Shown here: one piece after another, positions 1 through 5,190 of the stretch
How positions within the stretch are numbered: position 1 is the first letter of the stretch
Layout: the number at the start of each line of letters is the position of its first letter
DNA from: Candidatus Babeliales bacterium
GTDB lineage: Bacteria > Babelota > Babeliae > Babelales > CAIQNR01
Assembly (NCBI GenBank): GCA_021735725.1
Contig: JAIPGS010000059.1
Span: 1 to 5,190, forward strand
DNA: 5,190 nucleotides
Direction of reading: 5' to 3'
Translations under genes and position numbers: made by a program
Notes under the pieces: generated by a model
What the model was told of the DNA's origin: nothing
The model's database searches: none
Seen by the model: only the letters and a program-made list of their open reading frames with translations

Positions 1-32
1 ATAATTATTTTGATTTTTTTCCATAAAATATC

Positions 33-41
33 TGATATACT
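33..41 (+). promoter_or_regulatory. Putative extended -10 promoter for the first gene
   Basis: The sequence TGATATACT matches an extended -10 element, with TG one base upstream of TATACT (36-41). A TTGATT at 10-15 is too far upstream (20-base spacer) to be a good -35, which fits an extended -10 promoter that does not need one. Transcription would begin near 47-49, exactly where the long stem-loop at 47-110 starts. The assignment is by eye; such matches arise by chance in A+T-rich DNA, but the agreement with the stem-loop adds some support. Confidence 0.45.
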
Positions 42-45
42 AAAC

Positions 46-84
46 ATGAAAACTCCTGTTTTAGGTTTTTTTTACACGGGTTAG
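46..84 (+). CDS. Possible 12-codon leader peptide
   Basis: An ATG at 46 opens a 12-codon frame (MKTPVLGFFYTG) that ends at TAG 82-84, inside the central hairpin of the leader. It lies at or just before the predicted transcription start, so it would have almost no 5' leader and no Shine-Dalgarno sequence; translation would have to be leaderless. It could be an attenuation-type leader peptide, the beginning of the downstream gene if a frameshift occurs in the T run at 66-73, or simply chance. I have no evidence that it is translated. Confidence 0.15.
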   Translation: MKTPVLGFFYTG

Positions 85-110
85 TATAACCCAACTAGAC
101 GGAGTTTTCA
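47..110 (+). other. Long stem-loop in the leader of the first gene
   Basis: A perfect 10-base inverted repeat, TGAAAACTCC (47-56) and GGAGTTTTCA (101-110), forms the outer stem. After a one-base bulge at 57, bases 58-64 pair with 95-100 with one G-U pair and one bulge. At the centre, GGGTTA (78-83) and TAACCC (87-92) form a perfect 6-bp hairpin with a 3-base loop. An 8-base T run (66-73) lies on the 5' side. The 3' side runs into T-rich sequence (115-125), so it could act as a transcription attenuator, a weak terminator of a short RNA, or a 5' mRNA-stabilising structure. The pairing is seen directly; the function is not known. It matches no riboswitch family I recognise. Confidence 0.55.
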
Positions 111-148
111 CTTATTTTTATTTTTCGGATAAGCTCTTAGCAATAATC

Positions 149-571
149 TTGTTAAGTTTTTCATCGGTTATGCAAGCAGCGGGTGGAGATATTTTAAGAG
201 GAAGCGGGATTGTAGCGGTTGAAGCTACTAAAGGGGCGATTGCTTTAGGGTTTACTCATTTTTGTTATCAAGCAGCTCCATTCTTTAAATCAGCATTTGA
301 CACTGTAGACCGTGGAGGTTGTCTTGAAGCGAAACAGGTAAGAGAAGTAGGTGTATTTGTTGGATTTAGTGCAGTATTTTTGTTGTCTTATTACCGGTTA
401 GCAAAATTAAGTAATCAGATTGTAAAAAATTCTCCTTCTTCTAAAGGCAGAGACAATTTAAACACGTTAAAAAATACAACACAAACTTTAACGGGTGTGG
501 TGTGTCTTGGTGTGGGGCTGCATAAATATTCAAATTTTGATATGGCATCTTTCTTTAAATTAAAAAAATAA
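149..571 (+). CDS. Small putative membrane protein of unknown function
   Basis: I do not recognise this family. From TTG 149 the product is 140 residues. Its clearest feature is a hydrophobic segment at about residues 67-82, followed by a positive loop (R83, K86, K94, K99, R101). Two weaker stretches lie at about 20-43 and 114-125. The C-terminus is lysine-rich and there are four Cys residues (39, 58, 119 and none paired in a CxxC). A membrane protein with one to three segments is the best inference. The start is uncertain: neither TTG 149 nor ATG 170 (residue 8) has a recognisable Shine-Dalgarno sequence, and the frame stays open back to 65. The codons just before TTG 149 read as K followed by LLAIILLSFSSVMQA, which resembles a signal peptide, so the real N-terminus may lie further upstream. 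It is transcribed as a single gene, from the extended -10 at 33-41 to the terminator at 594-629. Confidence 0.6.
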   Translation: MLSFSSVMQAAGGDILRGSGIVAVEATKGAIALGFTHFCYQAAPFFKSAFDTVDRGGCLEAKQVREVGVFVGFSAVFLLSYYRLAKLSNQIVKNSPSSKGRDNLNTLKNTTQTLTGVVCLGVGLHKYSNFDMASFFKLKK

Positions 572-593
572 AATTATTATACATATATATTTT

Positions 594-629
594 AACTCTC
601 GTTATTATTTTTAGTAACGAGAGTTTTTT
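594..629 (+). terminator. Intrinsic terminator of the first gene
   Basis: AACTCTCGTTA (594-604) and TAACGAGAGTT (615-625) form a perfect 11-bp stem. It extends inward by one G-U and two A-U pairs to a TTTT loop (608-611). The 3' arm runs into a T tract (624-629), the classic Rho-independent layout. It sits 22 bases after the stop of the plus-strand gene. Read on the minus strand, the stem is followed by AAAATATATA rather than a T tract, so it should terminate mainly plus-strand transcription, although the stem lies just beyond the converging minus-strand gene. Confidence 0.88.
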
Positions 630-647
630 ATTGAAATGAAAAATATA

Positions 648-860
648 TTATTTTGTAGTAATAAAACAGGGTTTGATATGTTTTTTCGGGATAACATTTT
701 TTTGATGAGGGTCATATACTTCTTCAAGTTTTGATGCACATCCGATTAAAATAAGAAATTGACAATGATAGGGATAAGCTTTTTTTGATTTTTTTTCTTG
801 TTTTTGTGAATGTGTTGCACTGATCATTAATATACATAATGCTATAAATAATTTCTTCAT
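648..860 (-). CDS. Small exported or membrane-anchored hypothetical protein
   Basis: I do not recognise this 70-residue protein. It begins MKK followed by a hydrophobic stretch (about residues 4-15) and a small/polar run (ATHS, 15-18), the shape of a Sec signal peptide or a single N-terminal anchor, although no good A-x-A cleavage site is visible. A lysine-rich segment (20-27) follows. Residues 35-41 are again hydrophobic and end in LIGC, which matches a lipobox by pattern, but its position 41 residues in makes a lipoprotein doubtful. The tail is basic (K59, K60, K63). The start is well supported: AAGGGA lies 6 bases before the ATG. Only 21 bases separate it from the murD stop, so it is probably co-transcribed with murD. 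Because the ORF is short, a chance ORF cannot be excluded, but the signal-like N-terminus and ribosome binding site together argue for a real gene. Confidence 0.55.
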   Translation of the reverse strand: MKKLFIALCILMISATHSQKQEKKSKKAYPYHCQFLILIGCASKLEEVYDPHQKNVIPKKHIKPCFITTK

Positions 861-866
861 ATAATG

Positions 867-872
867 TCCCTT
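867..872 (-). promoter_or_regulatory. Ribosome binding site of the 70-codon gene
   Basis: On the minus strand AAGGGA stands 6 bases before the ATG at 860, in the 21-base gap after the murD stop. It is the main evidence that this short frame is translated on its own from the murD transcript. Confidence 0.6.
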
Positions 873-881
873 ATTGAACTG

Positions 882-2153
882 TTATTTACTTGCAAATTCA
901 TGAACCAACTTCTTAAAAAAATTTCCTCGTTCATGATAATTTTTAAATAAATCATAACTTGATCCTGCAGGAGAGAGTAATAAAACATCACCTGATACGG
1001 CACATTCTAGAGCATGTAAAAAGGCAGCGTCAAGAGTTGCATGCTTACTTGCAGGGATAGAAAGGGAGGTGCATTTTTTATAGAGTTCTTCAGATTCTAC
1101 TCCAAAACAGATAACTTCTTTAACATTGTTTTGTATTTCTTTAAGTAAATGTATGCGGTCAACACCTTTACTTAAGCCTCCTAAAAATAAAATTGGTTTA
1201 TTAAATTTTTGAACGGCAGTAATAGTTGATTCTGGAATTGTTGCTTTTGAATCATTATAAAAAGAAATTCCTTTATGAGTTCCTAAAAATTCTATACGAT
1301 CAGGAGGTAATATATAATCAGAACACTGTTTTTTTAGCTTTTCTGTTGGCAGATTAAGGTTTTCAATTATTGCACAAATAATTTGAAGGTTGTTTGAACA
1401 GGTTATGTCTGATAATTCTTTTATTATGTCATGATAAGCATCGGGGCCGATCCAGTAAATCTTTTGATGCGTAACAGCTTCCCATAAAAGGTCTGTGTAT
1501 TCTAATGGAATAAATGCCCAGTCATCGTTATTTTGAAATGCAAACAATTTTGCTTTTGCTGCTAAATATTCTGCTATGTCAGCATGCCTATCTAAATGAT
1601 TTGGATAAATGTTTAAAAAGGCAGCATAATTGGAACGGAATGTTTTTATATGTTCAAGTTGAAAACTTGAAAGTTCAAGAACAATGTAATCATAGTTATT
1701 TTTATCTGCGATAGTATCAAGCATGGGAAGTCCAATGTTTCCAGCCGCACATGCTTTTTTACCGAGTTTATTCAAAAGATGAGTAAGTAGATGAACAGTT
1801 GTTGTTTTTCCTGCTGATCCGGTTATTGCAATTGTTTGGGTTGTATTGAATGCATAAAAAAGATCAAGTTCAGTAATAATTTTTTTATGTAATTCTGTTT
1901 CCATTAATTTTGAAATATCAATCCCTGGGCTTGGAATAATAAAATCATTCATTTCTAAAAATTGAGGTAAAAAATCTTCAGCCACAAAAGAAGCATCATG
2001 TCCTTGTAAAAGTAATGTTTCATAAGGATCAAGAGCGCGTGAATCAAGTACAGAGATCTGGCAATCAAATGGGGTAAGAAAACTTAAAATACTTTTTCCT
2101 ACCGAACCAAATCCCCAGATTCCTATTTTTTTATGCGACAGTAATTCTTTCAT
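882..2153 (-). CDS. murD: UDP-N-acetylmuramoyl-L-alanine--D-glutamate ligase (MurD)
   Basis: MurD is a cytoplasmic Mur ligase that uses ATP to join D-glutamate to UDP-MurNAc-L-alanine, the second amino-acid addition in peptidoglycan precursor synthesis. The 423 residues are close to the E. coli length (438) and show the three Mur domains. The N-terminal Rossmann-like UDP-binding domain has GFGSVGKS at 14-21. The central ATPase domain has the P-loop TGSAGKTTT (111-119), ELSSFQLE (160-167, catalytic Glu 160) and NHLDRH (185-190). K200 in YLAAK corresponds to the lysine that is carbamylated in MurD. The C-terminal domain has NDSKAT (300-305), LGGLSKG (324-330) and the MurD-typical LSPAGSSYDLF (393-403) followed by ERG (408-410). 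The family usually has NDSKATN; here the last residue is Ile. The ATG at 2153 is preceded by AGGA at 8 bases. The gene is complete, diverges from ileS and leads into the 70-codon gene. Confidence 0.96.
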   Translation of the reverse strand: MKELLSHKKIGIWGFGSVGKSILSFLTPFDCQISVLDSRALDPYETLLLQGHDASFVAEDFLPQFLEMNDFIIPSPGIDISKLMETELHKKIITELDLFYAFNTTQTIAITGSAGKTTTVHLLTHLLNKLGKKACAAGNIGLPMLDTIADKNNYDYIVLELSSFQLEHIKTFRSNYAAFLNIYPNHLDRHADIAEYLAAKAKLFAFQNNDDWAFIPLEYTDLLWEAVTHQKIYWIGPDAYHDIIKELSDITCSNNLQIICAIIENLNLPTEKLKKQCSDYILPPDRIEFLGTHKGISFYNDSKATIPESTITAVQKFNKPILFLGGLSKGVDRIHLLKEIQNNVKEVICFGVESEELYKKCTSLSIPASKHATLDAAFLHALECAVSGDVLLLSPAGSSYDLFKNYHERGNFFKKLVHEFASK

Positions 2154-2168
2154 AATTTTATTCCTATT

Positions 2169-2190
2169 ATCCTTTATGAACTATAAGGAT
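2169..2190 (-). other. Small hairpin next to the murD ribosome binding site
   Basis: ATCCTT (2169-2174) and AAGGAT (2185-2190) pair, with two further A-U pairs after a one-base bulge, around a short loop. In the murD mRNA this hairpin lies a few bases upstream of the likely Shine-Dalgarno (AGGA, complement of 2162-2165) and buries a second AGGA. It may tune murD translation, but the stem is short and A-U rich, so chance is quite possible. Confidence 0.25.
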
Positions 2191-2206
2191 CTAAAAAAGG
2201 TTTTGG

Positions 2207-2234
2207 TTGAGAAAATAGCTAAAAAGAGTATACT
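2207..2234 (+). promoter_or_regulatory. Putative promoter for ileS
   Basis: TTGAGA (2207-2212) and TATACT (2229-2234) are separated by 16 bases, a reasonable sigma-70-type promoter. It would start transcription near 2241, giving an ileS leader of only about 50 bases. That is too short for a T-box riboswitch, the element that controls ileS in many Firmicutes, and none of its motifs is visible. An AAGGAG at 2246-2251 has no suitable start codon after it. Confidence 0.5.
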
Positions 2235-2255
2235 CAAAGCTTTATAAGGAGTGAA
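2227..2255 (-). promoter_or_regulatory. Putative promoter for murD
   Basis: Read on the minus strand, TTCACT (2255-2250) and TATACT (2232-2227) are separated by 17 bases, an optimal spacing. The -10 has five of six consensus bases and the -35 four of six. Transcription would start near 2220 and give a murD leader of about 66 bases. The -10 overlaps that of the opposing ileS promoter. Assigned by eye only. Confidence 0.4.
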
Positions 2256-2277
2256 GCGGATATTTATAAATCATAAT

Positions 2278-2282
2278 AAGGA
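2278..2282 (+). promoter_or_regulatory. Ribosome binding site of ileS
   Basis: AAGGA lies 8 bases before the ATG at 2291. It supports that start over any later Met, and the protein aligns with the family from about residue 16 on. Confidence 0.7.
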
Positions 2283-2290
2283 TAGCAATC

Positions 2291-5164
2291 ATGGCTGACG
2301 AAAATAAGCTTAAAAAATCATCTGAAGGTGTAAGTTACAAAGAAACATTAAATTTACCTCATACTGATTTTCCTATTAGACCTCAGGCTGTTATTGATGA
2401 TCCTGCTATGATTAAGCGCTGGGAAAAAGAAGAATTATTTAAAAAATCATTTGATCACAATCAAGGAAAAGAAAAATATATTTTCCATGATGGTCCCCCT
2501 TATGCAAACGGAAACATTCATTTGGGCCATGCATATAATAAAACATTAAAAGATATTGCAACAAAGTCTCAACGAATGGCCGGAAAGCATGTTCCTGTTA
2601 CTCCAGGATGGGATTGTCATGGGTTACCGATTGAAATTAAAGTGGCGGAACAATTTCCTGATGCTCACGGATCAGAACTTATAAAAGAATGTAGAAGTTA
2701 CGCGGCAGGATGGATCAAAATACAAAAAGAACAATTTAAAGCTTTGGGTGTTTTAATGGATTGGGATAATCCTTATACAACCATGGACGGTTCTTATGAA
2801 GCTGCTATTGTTCGAGCATTTGGAGAGTTTGTTGATAAAGGATATATTTCACGAAGTAACAAAACAGTACCGTGGTGTGCTTCATGTCAGACAGTTTTGG
2901 CAAATGCTGAAATTGAATATGAAGACAGAAAAGATCCATCAATTTATGTTGCTTTTCCCTTAGAAAGTGCAACAGCAAAAAAAGTATTCCCTCATATTGT
3001 AGATGCCATTAATATGTTGATTTGGACAACTACTCCATGGACATTGCCACTGAATAAAATGGTTATATTAAAACCAAAAGCACGCTATGATCTTATAAAG
3101 ATTAATAATGAACTTTTTGTTCTTGGGGCAGCATTAACAGAAAAAATGTGTGCAAAATTAGGGGTGCCGGTAGAAAGAATTGCAACATGTGTGGCAGAAG
3201 ATTTAATCGGCGGAAATGCGCTTCATCCTTTTATTGAAAATCAAAAATCAGTAATTGTGGCAGGGGATTTTGTAGGAACAGACGAAGGAACAGCATGTGT
3301 TCATGGTGCTCCTGGGTGTGGTGCTGATGATTATGACATTGGAATTAAAAATGGAGTTGAAATATTTTCACCATTAACATCTGACGGAAAATATGATGTT
3401 GGAATTTTACCAGAAGAACTTGTGGGGCAAGACGTAACAACAGCTCATGGATGGGTAATTAAAACACTTTCTGAAAATGACCGTTTAATTAAAAAAGAAT
3501 CAATTACCCATAGTTATCCTCATTGTTGGAGATGTCATAAAGGGTTAATTTTTAGAGCAACCAAACAATGGTTTTGTGATTTATCACATAATAATTTGCG
3601 TGAAAAAGCTCTTGAAGCAGTTCAAAAAATTAAGTTTGTTCCAGAACGAACACGTAATCGCCTAAAGGCATCGCTTGAAGGGCGCCTTGAATGGTGCTTG
3701 TCGCGTCAAAGAACGTGGGGTGTGCCTATTGTGGCAGCTGTCTGTAATGGATGTTCGGCTGGATTTGTAACTAATGAAATGATAGAAACTCTTGCTAAAA
3801 AAATAGAAAAAGAAGGTATTGAGTGTTGGAATAATCTTACACTTGCAGATATTATGCCTCACAATGCAGCGTGTAAAAGTTGTGGTGGTAGAAATTTTAC
3901 CAAAGAAAAAGACATTCTTGATGTTTGGTTTGAGTCGGGGGTAAGTCATTACGCGGTTCTTAAAAATAATAAAAAATTAGGTTACCCTGCAGATTTATAC
4001 CTTGAAGGGTCTGATCAACACCGTGCATGGTTCCAAAGTTCACTCTTAACAAGTGTTGTTTTAGAAGAGCAAGCATGTATGAAATCTATTGTAACTAATG
4101 GATTTACCGTTGATGGTAAGGGGCGCAAAATGTCCAAATCATTGGGCAATGTTGTGGTTCCGGATGAATTGATACAAAAAATGGGAACAGATGGATTACG
4201 TTTATGGGCAACGAGTATTGATATTTCAAGCGATGCAGTTGTTTCTGATACTTTATTAAATAATGTTCAAGAAGTGTTCCGTAAAATAAGAAATACTGCT
4301 CGCTTTTTGGTTTCTAATGTTAACGACTTTGATGTTTCTAAAGATGCAGTTGCTGTGCCTGATATGCTTATGATTGATCAAGCAGCACTTCAAGAATTGG
4401 CTTATTTTAATGAAAAAATGAGAAAAGCCTATAATGACATGGATGTGACCGGAATTTATCACATGTTGGCAGATTATTGTACTGTTAATTTAAGTTCTTA
4501 TTATTTAGATATAATTAAGGACAGATTGTATACAGATAAGGCTAACGGACTTGCTCGGCGTTCAGCTCAAACAGCATGTTTTCATATTTTAGATACCTTG
4601 ACAAAGCTGGTAGCACCGGTATTATCATTTACAGCAGAGCAGCTCTCAGACTGCTATCAGAAGGGAAAATCAAGCTCAATTCATTTGCAAGATTTTAATG
4701 ATGTCCCTTTTGTCTGGGAAAAAGGAAATAAAAAAGAGTCTCAGTGGGAAGCAATGCGTGCTTTAAGGTCGTCAGTTTTAAAAGCGATTGAAAAGCTACG
4801 CCAAGACGGACAAGTTAAACATTCACTCGAGGCAAAGGTAACCATTGCAATGAATACATCACAAGAACAAGCTCAAAAAGTCGTAGACTTGTTGCACAGC
4901 GTAGGGGCTAGGCAAACAAAAGAACAGTTTTTGCGGGAATATTTTATTGTTTCTGCATGTGATATTACTGATTATGAAGATGAAGAAGAATCTGATGATG
5001 AAGAATTTACAGAATTTTCAGATTGTTATATTCCTCATTCAGGGCTTTTAGTTAAGGCAGGGCATGCTGATGGGATTAAATGTCCTCGTTGCTGGCAGTG
5101 GGAAGTTTCTGATCATGAACACGGGCTTTGTACTCGTTGCCAACAGGTAACTACAAGCGCATAA
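2291..5164 (+). CDS. ileS: Isoleucyl-tRNA synthetase (IleRS), class I
   Basis: The product activates isoleucine with ATP and charges tRNA-Ile in the cytoplasm, and removes misactivated valine. At 957 residues it is close to E. coli IleRS (938). Domains in order: family N-terminus YKETLNLPHTDFPIR (16-30); Rossmann catalytic core with HLGH (77-80, the HIGH motif) and PGWDCHGLPIE (105-115); CP1 editing domain at about 200-400 with the T-rich WTTTPWTLP (245-253) and GADDYDIG (344-351), whose Asp pair includes the expected editing Asp; Cys pairs at 412/415, 485/488 and 528/531; DVWFESG (544-550); EGSDQHRAWF (572-581); KMSKS (613-617); helical anticodon-binding domain at about 690-840; and a C-terminal zinc knuckle with C931, C934, C947 and C950, as in bacterial type 1 enzymes. 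Oddities are an acidic run at 894-908 just before the knuckle and small changes in the editing-site motif. The gene is complete. What follows it is outside the window. Confidence 0.98.
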   Translation: MADENKLKKSSEGVSYKETLNLPHTDFPIRPQAVIDDPAMIKRWEKEELFKKSFDHNQGKEKYIFHDGPPYANGNIHLGHAYNKTLKDIATKSQRMAGKHVPVTPGWDCHGLPIEIKVAEQFPDAHGSELIKECRSYAAGWIKIQKEQFKALGVLMDWDNPYTTMDGSYEAAIVRAFGEFVDKGYISRSNKTVPWCASCQTVLANAEIEYEDRKDPSIYVAFPLESATAKKVFPHIVDAINMLIWTTTPWTLPLNKMVILKPKARYDLIKINNELFVLGAALTEKMCAKLGVPVERIATCVAEDLIGGNALHPFIENQKSVIVAGDFVGTDEGTACVHGAPGCGADDYDIGIKNGVEIFSPLTSDGKYDVGILPEELVGQDVTTAHGWVIKTLSENDRLIKKESITHSYPHCWRCHKGLIFRATKQWFCDLSHNNLREKALEAVQKIKFVPERTRNRLKASLEGRLEWCLSRQRTWGVPIVAAVCNGCSAGFVTNEMIETLAKKIEKEGIECWNNLTLADIMPHNAACKSCGGRNFTKEKDILDVWFESGVSHYAVLKNNKKLGYPADLYLEGSDQHRAWFQSSLLTSVVLEEQACMKSIVTNGFTVDGKGRKMSKSLGNVVVPDELIQKMGTDGLRLWATSIDISSDAVVSDTLLNNVQEVFRKIRNTARFLVSNVNDFDVSKDAVAVPDMLMIDQAALQELAYFNEKMRKAYNDMDVTGIYHMLADYCTVNLSSYYLDIIKDRLYTDKANGLARRSAQTACFHILDTLTKLVAPVLSFTAEQLSDCYQKGKSSSIHLQDFNDVPFVWEKGNKKESQWEAMRALRSSVLKAIEKLRQDGQVKHSLEAKVTIAMNTSQEQAQKVVDLLHSVGARQTKEQFLREYFIVSACDITDYEDEEESDDEEFTEFSDCYIPHSGLLVKAGHADGIKCPRCWQWEVSDHEHGLCTRCQQVTTSA

Positions 5165-5190
5165 AAATAGATTTAAAAAAATTAAAAAAA

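Noticed and set aside
78..92. GGGTTA-GTA-TAACCC as an integron attC or phage attachment site
   Set aside because: There is no GTTRRRY core, no integrase and no gene cassette; it is better explained as the inner hairpin of the 47-110 structure.
1653..1671. Inverted repeat TTCAAGT / ACTTGAA
   Set aside because: It falls in the MurD codons for the conserved ELSSFQLE region, so it is explained by protein sequence and A+T-rich codon choice.
1514..1714. A 66-codon plus-strand frame inside murD
   Set aside because: It lies antisense to the conserved ELSSFQLE and NHLDRH regions of MurD and has no ribosome binding site, so it is a shadow of the real gene.
2235..2290. T-box riboswitch upstream of ileS
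   Set aside because: The leader is only about 50 bases and lacks the T-box sequence, specifier stem and terminator.
3662..3949. A 95-codon minus-strand frame inside ileS
   Set aside because: It is antisense to the conserved catalytic region of IleRS; its composition is that of a complementary-strand shadow.
4256..4462. A 68-codon minus-strand frame inside ileS
   Set aside because: It is antisense to the IleRS anticodon-binding domain and has no supporting signal.
5165..5190. Terminator or next gene after ileS
   Set aside because: Only 26 A-rich bases remain; no stem or start codon can be seen, so nothing can be claimed.

Overview
This is a low-GC bacterial window with short intergenic gaps. 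It carries two housekeeping genes that can be identified with confidence: murD (peptidoglycan precursor synthesis) and ileS (isoleucyl-tRNA synthetase). It also holds two small genes of unknown function. The A+T-rich base use, small lysine-rich hypothetical proteins and the style of the two enzymes remind me of host-associated reduced-genome bacteria such as Candidatus Dependentiae (TM6). That placement is an impression, not a demonstration; a phylogeny of the two enzymes would settle it.

Layout: positions 1-148 form a leader region with an extended -10 promoter and a long imperfect stem-loop (47-110). A plus-strand open frame follows (149-571), encoding a small, probably membrane-associated protein of unknown function. 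It ends in a clear intrinsic terminator (594-629). On the minus strand, murD (2153 down to 882) is followed after 21 bases by a 70-codon gene (860 down to 648) with its own Shine-Dalgarno sequence and a signal-peptide-like N-terminus, so the two probably share a transcript. This pair converges on the first gene. Positions 2154-2290 are the divergent control region between murD and ileS, with promoter-like elements in both directions that overlap on one palindrome. ileS fills 2291-5164, and the window ends 26 bases later in A-rich sequence.

MurD adds D-glutamate to UDP-MurNAc-L-alanine in the cytoplasm, and IleRS charges tRNA-Ile. They do not share a pathway; they are neighbours with a common promoter region. 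I see no mobile element, CRISPR array, tRNA, rRNA or defence system, and no convincing undescribed system. The parts most worth a second look are the structured leader at 1-148, which also leaves the first gene's start uncertain, the overlapping divergent promoters, and the acidic insert before the IleRS zinc knuckle.
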